Shown: piece by piece, positions 1 through 11,795 of the stretch | How the letters are laid out: each line of letters starts with the position of its first letter | Position numbering within the stretch: the first letter of the stretch is position 1 | Source of the DNA: Suillus spraguei | Lineage: Eukaryota; Basidiomycota; Agaricomycetes; Boletales; Suillaceae | Direction of reading: 5' to 3' | Length of the DNA stretch: 64,000 nucleotides | NCBI GenBank assembly: GCA_016800925.1 | Contig: JABCPU010000376.1 | Location: 1-64,000, forward strand | Program-made: the position numbers and the translations under genes | The notes under the pieces: generated by a model | Seen by the model: the letters and a program-made list of their open reading frames with translations, nothing else | Database searches by the model: none | What the model was told of the DNA's origin: nothing

Positions 1-105
1 ATAACTCCTCCCTGAAATAAGGGGCATTACTCGAGAAAGGGGCACAGTGTACGAACTGAGGCCAAAGCCCTTCGGATCTCTCTACCCTTGAGTACAGTCT
101 TAACA
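1..105 (-). mobile_element. LTR end fragment (family D)
   Basis: This stretch is the reverse complement of the first ~105 bp of the LTR that starts at 45967. The shared end on the minus strand is TGTTAAGACTGTACTCAAGG. The LTR therefore runs off the left edge of the window and its terminal base is at about 105. Nothing beyond the LTR end can be assigned, and whether it is a solo LTR or part of an element cannot be told from here. Confidence 0.85.
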
Positions 106-1029
106 TATTGCCATGCAGGAGCATCCTATAGTGGGTGCACTGTGAATAATTGCCAGATGCTCAAGGACATATTGACGAGGTTTTGCAACCATTGCAGAGG
201 CGGTGCAGTGTATCCTGGGATAGCCAGGATGAACGGTGGAGGATCCCAGCAGGCACTGCAGAGGAAGCCAAGGTATATTTGGTAATACTATAATTAGAAC
301 ATTGGTGATGCTGGGTCTATGAGATAGGTTTCATCTAACATAATAATACCATCTGACTGACCTTTAATACTACCGAAAATAATGCCTGAGGTGTGAATGG
401 TGGTGGTCTCAGCTGCAGTTGGGAGTGGCTGGAATGGGCAGCAACAGGCTTATACGAGGCACTTCCCAAGATGTCATCAGGATCGACTGTATCTGTGATG
501 TGACACCATTGGTCCTCAATGCCTATGCACATAAGTAACCTCACACTTCCACGCAAAGTAGGTATCAGGTCCAGTCATTCTGGTATATGGTCCAACTCCC
601 CATGTTGAAGGAAGACACGGCAGAAGATAGCGAGTTGATAAAACAGTGGCATATCATCGTAGCTTAGAAGATTTTGCTAAGAAAATCACAGCTCATAACC
701 TGTTTAGAGCCTAACACACAGAACACACTCAGTGTTGGGAGACAACAACTTGACATTATAAGTACCTAACACACAGAACATGCTAGAAAGAGTATTATAA
801 GAGACGGCGGGACAATGAGAGAACAAATAACATACCTCAGTGTTGGGAGACAACAACTGAGGTATGAGGAACTGAGGTGAAGTGTATTAATGTGAGAAGA
901 ATCATGTGATAAAGTAGGAAAAGGAAATGTGCCATGGAACGATGACGATGAATGATGACTATGACTAGGGAACTGCATGGGCACGGGTAACCCGCGTGGG
1001 TCATGGGTATGGGTACACTGGGGTACAGG
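106..1029. other. No gene seen; short direct repeats
   Basis: I see no convincing gene. Two short direct repeats occur: 'cctaacacacagaaca' near 711 and 767, and the block 'cagtgttgggagacaacaac' near 730 and 837. The small ORFs on either strand have no recognisable protein features. This looks like decayed repeat sequence next to the inverted repeat that follows. Confidence 0.5.
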
Positions 1030-2290
1030 TATGGTCCAAGTAGCGATACTGTGTGGGTGAAATAAGAGCAAGTTAGAAACAAAATGATGAAAAAGCGAAC
1101 CTGAACATCACCAGGCCTAGGGAGGTACACAGCAGTGTAGAGATAGTAGTAGACCTCCTGGGAGTGTAAAACCACCATTGATGATCAAAACACAAAGGGG
1201 GAGTGATGTGGATGAAAACAGGGACGAGCTTAGAGATAGATAGGTTTCAGTAAGGGGATAAAACCACTTACCTTGGCACCAGGGAAGACCCACTCAGTAA
1301 TCAATGAGTTTACTTATTCCTTACATATTTCAAACTTTGCCACTTATTTCGAATGGACCTACTTTTTTTCTGAAATTTGACAAGTGCTTTAAAATTGATA
1401 TTCCAAATATATTTGTTGGGCCCTGAGAGACAATTTAAGTTTTATTGCATAAGACCAACAAATTAGTGACTAGGATGAAGCTCGAGTGACACATTAACAC
1501 TGATGATTTTCTTTCTTAAATATTTCTGGAGGTACTATCTTGCAATTAAGAGTCCAATAATTTTCATAGCACGCATTTATAAATGATGGCTAACAGATCC
1601 TGGTAGTTACGTTGGGACCAGGTGGTAATTCAAGAAAAATAAGTAGATTCATTTGAAATAAGTGGGAAAAGTTTGAAAATATGTAAGGAATAAGTAAACT
1701 CATGATTTACTGATGCAGGGCGACATAAATTGAGCCAGAAGGGTCAGAATAGAATACAACACACCTATAAATGTTGGTACAGAAAGTTTGGGGACATTCT
1801 GAAGAGGTGTGGTTGAGTTAGAGCAAAAATATATGATTATGGGTGATGTTGCAGTGCGGCTGATACACATATGGCAACGATCGATGTGTGCACACTGCAC
1901 ATAACACCTTTACTGTCAATTTTCGCTCTAACCCAACCACACCTCTTCAGTATGTCCCAAAACTTTCTGTACTAACATTTATAGGTGTGTTGTATTCTAT
2001 TCTGACCCTTCTGGCTCAATTTATGTCGCCCTGGGTCTCCCTGGTGCCAAGGTAAGTGGTTTATTCCTCTACTGAACCTATCTATCTCTAACTCGTCCTT
2101 TTTTCATCCACATCACTCCCCCTCTAGTGTTTTGATCATCAATGGTGTTTTACACTCCCAGGAGGTCTTACTACTATCTCTACACTTGCTGTGTACCTCC
2201 CTAGGCCTGGTGAGTGTCAGGTTCGCTTTTTCATCATTTTTGTTTCTAACTTGCTCTTATTCTCACCCACACACTTCTTGGTATATCTAT
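1030..2290. repeat. Long inverted repeat (palindrome) interrupted by a MITE
   Basis: The left arm (about 1030-1292 plus 1716-1830) is the imperfect reverse complement of the right arm (about 1918-2290). Matching landmarks are 'ggcaccaggga' near 1275 against 'tccctggtgcc' near 2038, and 'gttagagcaaaaat' near 1817 against 'attttcgctctaac' near 1919. The spacer is about 1831-1917. The left arm is split by the MITE at 1293-1715, and the right arm preserves the uninterrupted version. The origin is unknown; it may be a foldback element or an inverted duplication of a short repeat. Confidence 0.8.
1293..1715. mobile_element. MITE, about 423 bp, with ~75 bp terminal inverted repeats
   Basis: The two ends are inverted copies: the left end reads CTCAGTAATCAATGAGTTTA and the reverse complement of the right end reads CATCAGTAAATCATGAGTTT. 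Similarity continues for about 75 bp. Comparison with the uninterrupted right arm of the palindrome shows that 'CA' at 1291-1292 is repeated at 1716-1717, so a 2-bp target duplication is likely. There is no coding capacity. The short duplication and terminal repeats would suit a non-autonomous Tc1/mariner-like element, but no autonomous relative is visible here. Confidence 0.75.
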
Positions 2291-3330
2291 TTACTTACAG
2301 GAAGTTATCACACCATTTAGCCTACCTGTGCTGCCCCTCTAGGTCCTCTGGTAAGTCTCTCTTCGATTGTTCGTGTTTTCAGTCCTTTTCCTTGATATGC
2401 CTCTGCTGATCATATTCCTGCCCACTGTGATATCTCAAATGACTCTCACAGAGTCATAACACTCTCGTCTAGCACCGCTTGTATTTTCATTGGTGAGCAG
2501 TTATCATCATTTTTGTATCATCCACAGTCAACCTCATAGTTTTTTTCGCATTTTTTCAACTCTAGTACTATATACTGACTTCACCTTTAATGTTACACGC
2601 TCTTAGGGCATCTCTGAACGATTTTGTGATGCTCAGGCCCATATATACCTCTTTCTCACTCCTCCTACCCCCCATTTACTCCTCAGAATGACCTTCCTAG
2701 CCAGCAGGAGACTGTGTTTCGCATTTTTTACTATCTTAACATCATCTTATGATTAAATAGAGTATTTCCGACCAGGAGCAAATGTTCCTTGGCGCATGGA
2801 TGAGGTAGGGGAACCATCTTACCCTCAGAGTCTCCACACATTAGTTCACACTTGATCTTGTACATTGATGGCTTAAAAATGCGATTGAAATGTTATTAAA
2901 TTGTATATTCAGTGGTATTGCAAAAAAAAAACTAAATAAAAACCACTGAAAAGTTGTAATAATCGAGCTCGCTGTTGACCACAGCGAGCACAAGGGTTTT
3001 GGTAACGTGTGGCGCGAGTGTTTACCCGTCTTTGTTACCGATGCGTGTGAACTATTTACAGTGGGGATTTTGCTGGTGTGCACCGCCGGTGTTCCTTATG
3101 AAAAGAACATAATCATAATTAAATAGCTTAGGCTAAGGGGCTTCCTGGACATTTCAGTACAGGGATTGATAATGTCCGTCGTCTATATTACACAGATTAT
3201 GGACATTGTGAACACTACCGGAGCATATATACCATGGTGCAAATTTTCACAGTACAGTGATGTATATTCCACTCTACATTTGCGATACCCTGTTCCAGAG
3301 AATGTCTTCCAGAATATCCAGACAAGGATA
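2291..3330. other. No gene seen
   Basis: There is AT-rich sequence with only short ORFs and no recognisable domain. The segment before 3330 may be the 3' flank of the membrane-protein gene that follows on the minus strand. Confidence 0.4.
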
Positions 3331-5456
3331 TTACTGGGGCCGCACCCTGGCCGGCCCTGGACCATAACTCGCAAACACCAAAACAAGCAACGAACCCACA
3401 ACAATGCCGAGCGTAATGAGGGACGCAATCATTAACGGTGCGGATGGCTTGAAGTCTATGGCGACACCTGAGAGAAATCCGAGAATGGAACCCGCAACAC
3501 TGCCGGTAATTCTATGAGACGCAAGCAATCATAATCAGAGTTTGCTCACCTAAGTACACAAAAAGAAGTCGGTATGCCTGTAATGACGATAAACATCTTT
3601 GTCTTTTGTCGCAGGTAATGTGACTGTGAAGTTGGCAAGGTCAGGCTCAGGCTACAGAAAGATGGTGTAAATCGAACCGCGAAGTCCATGGACCTCATTC
3701 TCTCGCCAAAATGTTGCACCATCGTGCCCGCGAATATACAACCAACACCGAAAAGTAAAGAGCAGGAGCACAGAGTTTGTGAGGTCTCCGTTGTACCTAG
3801 ACCAGGAATGGCAAGGATGGCGATGTCCATGGCCATAGAAACTCCTGCCTGTCAGAGCAAAAATAAGTAGGGAGGTATTCTCCTTTGCGTAGCACTTACC
3901 AGAGTGATTTGACTTTTCGCTTGACTGCTGAAATCGTCGATAAATGAATTCACTTCCACTCCATTTAGGACACCATCAACGGAAGTACGCCTGATGCGAC
4001 CAATCGTAATCGGTATGCACAACATCATAGCTGCAGCGTTGCCCATGAAAACAAGAATTTTACATGACCTGTGCTTCTCTCTCACCGCATGATTTCGAAT
4101 AAGGCGAGCTTCAGGTTGGTTGTGGCGGTGCAAAAACTGGTGGTGCCCTACAGTCTGGTAAATTAGTAACGTTCGATTATGAGAAATCCACGTACGTAGG
4201 ATATACAATATTCTGCCTATTAGAAGGGAAATCAGTATTCGAAAAGCCCAGTTTTCTTAGGCTCACGCACAGCAGAACACAGCGCCAGTTTCCTCTATGG
4301 TCTCATTATCGGCAAGGCCTTCTGTTTCTCCATCGTCAGGATGACATGCCGGGGAGACGCAAGCACGTACCAATAATGGCCAAATGTGTGCCAATCTGGT
4401 TCATCTGATCAAGAGTCCAAAACATCGAAGCGGCAGAGGATTGACCCAAAGTTGTAGCCTCTGTGTTTTTTGCTCAGGTGATTCTCTGACAGTCGCTGCA
4501 GCCGTATAGGACTTACCTCCGATGTAGCAGACAACTTCTCTCCGTATGCATCTTACTTGTGAGCTTTCCATTCGGAACTGATGCGGAAAAAATTCAAAGT
4601 GTTTCCTGACGAACAGTAAGAACGCTCAATCAATCAAGGCGACATCCTTGGGCGACGGCTCACCAATACTGAGCCTCGAGTTCAAGTCCTGTGTGACCAA
4701 AATCAAACTTAGAGAAAAGGAAAGACAAAGGCGGTATACTTTTATGTCTCCATTCGCTTGGTTGGATACATTCTCCGAATAGCAATTCGCCATTCAGATC
4801 CTCCAACCAAGCAATGACTTGCTTGTCTGGAACCACATAATAGTACTGAAATCGTTCTTCTCCCATGAAAATAGTTGGGAGAACGACCAGTATCCACTCA
4901 TCTTTGTTCGCTGCGGTTCGCGAGGCATCAATAAAATCTTCGAGACTGTGTAGATCCAGATAACGCCTTAGATTCGTCGGTGTAAGCGCGTTCTAAATTT
5001 ACATCGTGTGAGCGCATCACCTATACGGCCGGCTGGCACTCACCTTTGTATTGTGATGATAGTAAGTACCACCCAACGGGTGAACCAACTCCTGCCAGTT
5101 GCCGTACATTGCGGGCCTATTTATAGCGTCAAATTGAGGCCAACCATCGAGTATTGAGTAGCAACAAAGGCGACCCACCCAGGCTTGTCGATTTCCTTCA
5201 TACGGACCGAGGTATTTTCATATTCATCTGCGCTTATGATATAAAGAAAACGTTATTTGACTTGAAGTATTAGCTAACAGGTACTCACAGCATTACCACT
5301 TCAGCGTACCGTGGAAGCTGCGTGGGCCAGATACCGATACCACGTTCAAGCAACTTCGCCACTTGCTGTTGAGAGCCTCTCGCCTAAAGTGTGACAGCCG
5401 CCTTAGAACTGTGCGCGTCAAAAAAATTCAGCGTACCATGTTTTCCAGCTTGTAAG
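3331..5456 (-). CDS. Spliced membrane protein with WW-like N-terminal region
   Basis: This multi-exon minus-strand gene has an N-terminal part (about 4660-5227) with a WW-like stretch 'GNWQELVHPLGGTYYHHNTK', then 'YYYVVPDKQVIAWLEDLNG' and 'LELEAQYW'/'KHFEFFPHQ'. Basidiomycete hypothetical membrane proteins share this order. The C-terminal part (3331-4080) has hydrophobic segments such as 'NAAAMMLCIPITIGRIRR', 'ITLAGVSMAMDIAILAIPG' and 'SLITLGIVVGSLLVLVFASY', predicting several membrane spans. Clear introns occur near 5228-5288 (GTGAGT...GCAG) and near 3850-3900. One splice near 5140-5180 and the start codon are unresolved. The function is unknown; it is probably an integral membrane protein. 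It is the least mobile-element-like gene in the window. I cannot tell whether it is fully intact. Confidence 0.6.
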
Positions 5457-8342
5457 CTTGTCAAGCGGTCGTTGCGTCGTGGTTGAGTGTAGTACTAGTG
5501 CTAGTAGTACGTTAAAGATGACTTCTTGCACTGCCAGTGCTTGGTATTGCCTTTTTTGGAATTTTGGTCAGGGTGCTCACTGTCTCCAACCCCGCTGAGC
5601 GACAAATACTACAGTGTAGTGGGATGTGTTCTATGTGTATATACAATACCTGAGAGTTAGCACGGTAGTTGAGTACCCGCCACAACGAAAAGATAGTAGC
5701 CCAATATTATGTCTACCATATGTAAAGTCGCCCGCAAAAGCAATTCCCTACACCCGAGTTCCAGTTGCACTCCATTTTCTCCTAACTTGATCTGTTCCCA
5801 ACCAAGGTAGTAATGCAGAATTGAGGAGTGAAAAATGAATAGCAATATTTCCTGCACTGGCCCTCTGAAACTACCGTAACTTCGCCCAGGTGTTTGCCTA
5901 AAGGGAGAAAAAAGAAAGTAAGGAGCGTGACGTTGAAAGAGACGCGAGGAGGTGTACCATCGGAAAGGAATGGATTGCTATTGTCTGGCAAATAACCTGG
6001 CGCATGGTGTGGCAGGAGAATAGATAGACAACAGAAAAGATAGTTTCATTCGATATGCAACAAAGCAGGTCGTGAGCGGCATCGTAAGTGTTCTTTTAAA
6101 TGAAGATGCCATTTGCTGGGATACTTGGTACATGTATGCCGGTAGAGGTGCTGGGGGACATTCTGAGTATTGAAGCTCAGCTGAGCCATGTTAAGAACGC
6201 CACTAGGTGCGAGATTGAGAGATTGATTGCCGTATGGGATGACAGAGACGGGGGTGGGAGTCGTGGAACCAGCAATCCAGGGAAGTCCGCCATTACAACG
6301 AATAGTAGAGGTGCGAGGGCTGCCCATGTCCGGAGAGCGAAGGGAAAAAGGACTGAAACGATTTGAGGAGGGCGAACGCAGAAGGTGGCTGAGAAATAGG
6401 GCCGCTTGTAATCGCAGAACTCTTGTCAGACAGCCCCTAGAATCGGCAACCGGATCAAAACACGTACCAGACAGTGACTGAATATCGAAATCAGCATCAG
6501 GGCTAACAGCCGTCAACTCCTTCATGATCATCTACTGCTCCGTGACCGACGGCAACCATCCAGCAGACTTCAATCCGTCAGAAACATACGCGATATTGCG
6601 CATGCCAGAGCAAATCACGGTAAGCAAGATATTGGAGCAGTAGTTCTCCACCAAGCACTTCCTGGTTGGCTGGGATAGTATACATGCCCTTCACGGTGCG
6701 AAGAGCATGGATCGTGGCTCCAACGCTCAAATCACCAGTACTCTGCACTGCAACGCTGGGGCTTCATCTTGCGTTCCATTGCCGTCCCAACCGTTCTTGA
6801 CAGGGACCTTGGCAAAGCTAGTACGGATAGACCCAATCCACAGCACACGAGTATGCGTAGATTGCAGCTGCACGTCCAATCTACCAAGGCTCAAACCACT
6901 AGGAGATGTAGCACCAGAGCTTGTAGTAGCCGTGCCCTTAGCAGGGGCAACAGGTGCACTAACAAACCAAAATGTCAGCATCTCCTCGTCCGATCAATCT
7001 CAATTACGTGCCTTCTCCGGCAAAAGCCTTGGACTTTTAATAGCACCGTACGGCGCAAAAACATGAATAAGCTCGCGACAACACTACCCAAATTCTCAAC
7101 TCCCAACGACCGTGTATGAGTCTGGATTTGCGAGTGATTATTCTCCTCAGCCTTAGGAGAAGAGCCCTTCCCTGCGAATTGGGCGCAGCGAGGTACGAGA
7201 CACATGACTCAACTCGCCGTCAGGGAAATGCACCGTTGGCGAAGACGCCCCCCACGCACTCGACATCACTCTTCAAAATTTCAGCCAAATTAGACAAATT
7301 CGCAAGACTCCCACTCACAGTTGCAAGGTTATTGAAATAGGGATTGGGCTTGACTAGTGGTGACACGGCGCTAGAGTTAAAAATGGAATCATGAGCGTTC
7401 CTGCAGACATTGCTCTGGGCCGGGATGAGAGCGCGCTCGCAGGCGTTAGATAGTGGCCCTGCTTGAACCCCTTCGCCACGTATGACGAGTGGAAGAGACT
7501 ACCGTCTGACGTGGAGCCATCGTACAGACCCAACCTTTGACGCTCGTACGACTGATTATGACGTGCATCAAAGTACTCATCCTCCTCTGCATGAGGGGTG
7601 ATGAGGAGAGGACGAGGATGCTAGGAGGCGTATTGGTGGCCTGCCTTTGCTCGGCAAGGAGATCCGTTGAGGGAGTAGCACTACTCAGGGTATTGGGTGC
7701 AGCAGCGAAACGCTGAGCAGCGAGATGGGCACCAGAAAGTAAAGTTCCGGTTCTGGCTCTCCTAAAACCCGATAGGATGTTGTAGAATCATCACTGGGGG
7801 GAGGCGACATTGGCGTTGAAATCGTTCGGGAGAGGACAACTCTGAGGAAGAGCACGTAGGTGTCCTATATCTAGCACCGTTCATTCCGCCTGGATCTCCT
7901 GTGCCCTGTTTACAAGCATGGTAAACGAAGAACTTAGAAGATCGACTGAAAAATGAAACATACCTCTTTGCATATGCAACAGAAGAGGCTGGAAGAGAGG
8001 TCTTTCCAGGGGAGATCTACCATGATAACGAAGCTTATAGTTTTTTTTATTTCATCATCAATAAAGAGAAGTATTAGGATTTTGGCGGATGGGAAAAAAC
8101 GGCGGAGATGGGAACTTGGACTCAAAACGATTGAAATTCCGACTCGAAATCAATCTTACATAATCAATATTCAACAGTTATCAAAGACATGATGATCATA
8201 ATGGCGGGATCACGCTGGCGAGTCATTTCATGTGATAGTGAACTCTGTTTATAAAGTCTAGCTAATGTCGGAAGTTTTTGTACGGCATTTCAATCCATTA
8301 AAATGGCCTAACGACGCAGGCCAATTATAACCCATTCTTATA
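5457..8342. other. Region without a firm gene; possible decayed coding on minus strand
   Basis: Several overlapping ORFs exist on both strands, the longest a 161-codon minus-strand ORF at 6046-6531 and an 84-codon one at 6727-6981. None carries a motif I recognise and the frames do not join through obvious introns. Ser/Thr-rich composition on the minus strand between 6500 and 7200 could reflect a degraded secreted or surface protein gene, but this is weak. I would not annotate a product. Confidence 0.3.
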
Positions 8343-10838
8343 CAGTTGAAGCCCTCTTGACCCATACCCCCTCAGTTCCTGCTCCAGGGTATGGGTTTTG
8401 GGAGAGTATGGCCTTAGAGGATGTTACTAAAAATAGGACGAGAAAATCAATTAAAATTCTGAAAAAATTTAAATTTGTACTGTATATACTTGGGCATTTT
8501 CAAGGTGGCATGAATCATATACAAGTTGAATAATCAGTGAGATGGGTGGCTGACATTGACCTAGATTCCTCTAAATGTATTTGATGTCTGAAAGAGGCCA
8601 AAATTGCTTCAAGCTTGCATGCAATTGGATCATTGAGATGTTCAATATACCTGTTGATGACAGATGCTGCCTGAAACACCTCATGATGTGTTGGGCAGGG
8701 TTCAAGTGGTGAGTCATCCTCAATATTGTCATCCCCACCATTAATGGGCCCTTCTTCCTGTGCATTTCTCACCACCAACACAGCCTGACAGATGTCTTCA
8801 TTGCTCGCCTCATCCATCATCTGTGACTCCTCAGGTGGGTTGAGTAGGGCCTTAATGTCCATTCTATTCTTGGGCTGAAGACCTCATTCTTGGCATTTGA
8901 AACAGGATCTTGATCAGCAACATTGATGTTACAAAGTGACGAGACTGGAACTATGGGCTGGGCTGGTACAGGAGGGTCCATGGTAGGCAGGATACCTGCT
9001 TTATGCCAGCAGTGCCTGATAGTCGTAGTGTCCACCTCTCGCCAGGCAACATCAGCAAGCCACATGGCTTGTAGTTGGTTGATGTCATAGATTTGGAGGG
9101 AGTGATACCTGCATTGTAATGGTTGATTGTGCGTTGGATGTATTTTGCACGATAATGAGCCTTGAAGCATTGAATTATACCTTGATCCATTGGTTGATGT
9201 GCTGTAATTTGGTTTGAAATTCTCAAACTGGATGTTCTGAAGACCATCAGGGACACTATGACCAGAGAAGTTGTCTTGTAGAAGAAGGACCTTGTGGTTT
9301 TTTGCTCCTAAATCATGGTCCCATTGCTGAAGCCACTCTTGATATAGTGCTGATGTCATCCAAGCCTTTGCATTGTTCCAGTAGTAGAAACGAGCTGTGC
9401 ACCCATTTTTTTTGGAAGGCTTGAGGCTTCATTTCTTTCCCAATGATAAGGGGTGGCAGTTTCTCAGATCCGTCTGCATTTATGTGAAGACATAGGTCAG
9501 TTTAACCTTTCTGCCTTTGACCCCTGAAAACTTCTTGTCAGTAAGACCTTGATCGGGAGGCATCCTGTCTCTCAAATGAGTCTGATTAAACCAAGAGAAT
9601 GATTATGGTATGCACCCATAGAACAATCCAGTCTCATCCATGTTGAATATGTCTCGCAGCTCATAACCATGCTTCTTAATGAGTTCTCGATATGTTGTTG
9701 CTCCCTTTTGGCCATTTCTGAATCCACTGATGCAGCTTCACCATGAGTTTGAATTGCTTCAAGCTGTTCCTTACTTTGAAGCAAGCTAACCAACCATCAC
9801 TTAAGTTGAGGTGCTCATCTGTTGGATGCCCACAAGGTCCGCAAATTTTGTCCATTTCTGGCGCAGTACCTCTCCAGTAAGAAGGAGGTTATCTGACATT
9901 GCTTTCGACACCCAAAGGTCCATCATTTCGGTCACTTCGGGTCTGTGTTTGATGAGCCGTTTTTTCACGTGCGCTGTGATGCCTGTATGCTCCCATTCTT
10001 CTTGCCACTTTGCTTACTCCTTGACCCATGCAGAGACTAGGGCTGCTTGATTTTGAGGTTCGGATATACTGCATCAAAGTGTTTTGCAGTTTTGGACTGA
10101 TTTTCACCATTAGCATGGTACCAGTCCAAAATTTTGATGTGTTGTGCAAGTGTTGCATTCTCCTTCTTGGTGAAAACTGGTAAGTGACTGTCTTTTTTCT
10201 TATTAGGTTCTCTGTGCAAGCATTCTGGCTCTTTGATCTAATCAGTTCCTGCAGCAGGCATTAAAAGTACCATACATACTTTTCTGTTTGCTCCCTACCA
10301 CCTTGGTGAGGTCACCTGCAGCCTCCCGTAAATTCCTCACGGCACCCTTCTGCACCTCATCCAGTCTCTCAAAGCCCCTCTCGTAGTCTGAGGCATCCTC
10401 AAGAACATCCAGGGCCTGCTGTTCATCCAACAGATTGGCATCATGGTCAAGCCAATTCTCATCTTGTAACGAAATTGACTTCCTTGCAGCTAGTTGAGCC
10501 TGAAGAGTCTCTTTCCTCACTTTGACTCGATTTTTGAGGACTTTCAGCTTTTTTTGAGGACTTCAAGTGGCTTTAATGCCATAGTTTGCTTCGAATTGGT
10601 GGGGGAAATGATTTATATGGTGCTTATGGCATGTTGGCACTCTGAAAATATACAAATGTACCGAAATTACACTAGTAAATGTATGGGTTTTATGTCATGA
10701 GGTTATGGGGTATGGGGTATCAGAGAGCTATGGGTTATGGATCGAAATCCCCTGCCTACCAACTTGGTGGATTGAAAAACCTATGAGATATAAGAGAGTA
10801 TGGGTTAAGAGGGCTATGGGTTAAGAGGGCTTCAATTG
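8343..10838 (-). mobile_element. pogo/Tigger-type DNA transposon with TA target duplication
   Basis: The left end reads CAGTTGAAGCCCTCTTGACC and the reverse complement of the right end reads CAATTGAAGCCCTCTTAACC, giving terminal inverted repeats of about 25 bp. Both ends abut TA (8341-8342 and 10839-10840), the target duplication expected of Tc1/mariner/pogo elements. CAG-type termini are usual for pogo/Tigger. The length is 2,496 bp. The decayed transposase lies inside on the minus strand. The element is complete in outline but not autonomous because its reading frame is broken. Confidence 0.88.
8515..10520 (-). pseudogene. pogo-type DDE transposase, frameshifted
   Basis: From the amino end there is a charged leader (10242-10520), then a CENP-B-like helix-turn-helix stretch around 10040-10219 ('ILDWYHANGENQSKTAKHF'), then a DDE_1-type catalytic core. 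Candidate acidic residues sit in 'NMDETGLFYG' (about 9635-9665), 'LLLQDNFSGH' (about 9250-9280) and 'QPMDQGIIQCFKAHY' (about 9150-9195). This is the D-D-D arrangement of pogo/Tigger enzymes, which cut and paste the element at TA. The gene needs several frame changes, and at least one in-frame stop occurs soon after the HTH (near 10010-10020), so it is a pseudogene. The assignment to the superfamily is firm; the exact boundaries are not. Confidence 0.82.
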
Positions 10839-10840
10839 TA

Positions 10841-11795
10841 TGTCAGAAAGTTCATAAGTTGGTTGCAACAGCATGCCTGTGAGACTTGGTTTCAACCATA
10901 TTGATACTGAGTCATGATATTGAAACATAAGTTCTATTCTTAAAACCCATTAGGAATATTTATACCAGAGTTGCATCATTGTAACTGATTTGTAATATTG
11001 ATGCTGGACCTAGACCCTTGGTACATCAATTGCAATGCTGTAGCCAGCTGTTAATTCACATCACACCATCCTCTCAACACCCCTTCACCAACAACTTCAG
11101 CCCTCATTAGTATCTTCTGTTCTCCTTGTTACAGTTCTGATTTGTATAATTTCATTGGCAGATCTGCGTCTTTTAAATGCTATTAGTCTGCTAATTCATT
11201 TACATATTTTAGATTCTGCAAGCTTTGTATACCCGACTTCACCAGGTCTGACCCTCCAGCGCTTCTCCATCAAAATGTCACACCATCTGCTGTCTTGAGA
11301 GGTGATTTACACCCATCTTCACTAACAATTCATGTAAGTCTCATCACTGTCTCTGACCTGATTCTGATGCTGACATGTGTCCCAGTTTCAATATCATATT
11401 AAATGCCTGCTGATTTGCAATGATCCTGTGATTATTGTGGCCAATCCTTTCATCGCCAAGGATTCCAAACACATGAAAAGGCTTTCCAGAGGCACTCTGA
11501 ACAAAGGGGAGAGGATTTGGAGCTTGCTAGGGCCATTCTTCAAGGTATGTCTAATATATTACTAGCATCATTTTGATTCTACACTATTGTTAATTAATTG
11601 TAGAGTGAGAACAGGCGCATCATGGTAGCATGTTCACTGGTGTCCGTCCATCCATCAGTGGCTCAACATCTCGTAAGCCGTCACTTTCGTTTGTCCTTGA
11701 TTGCCAACACTGACCTGTTGTGCATTGACGCAAGCTATCAACAATCGCTCAGAGGGTGATGATTTCGATTTCGATAACCAGATAGACTACTAACA
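10841..11795. other. No firm gene; possible 5' flank of the Plavaka element
   Basis: There are only short ORFs, including a 62-codon one at 11377-11565 that ends near a possible GTATGT donor. It might be a leader exon of the downstream Plavaka gene but contains no diagnostic motif. No terminal repeats of the Plavaka element were recognised. Confidence 0.3.

Noticed and set aside
6046..6531. 161-codon minus ORF as a protein-coding gene
   Set aside because: No recognisable domain, strong overlapping ORFs on the other strand and no supporting splice structure; left as an uncertain region.
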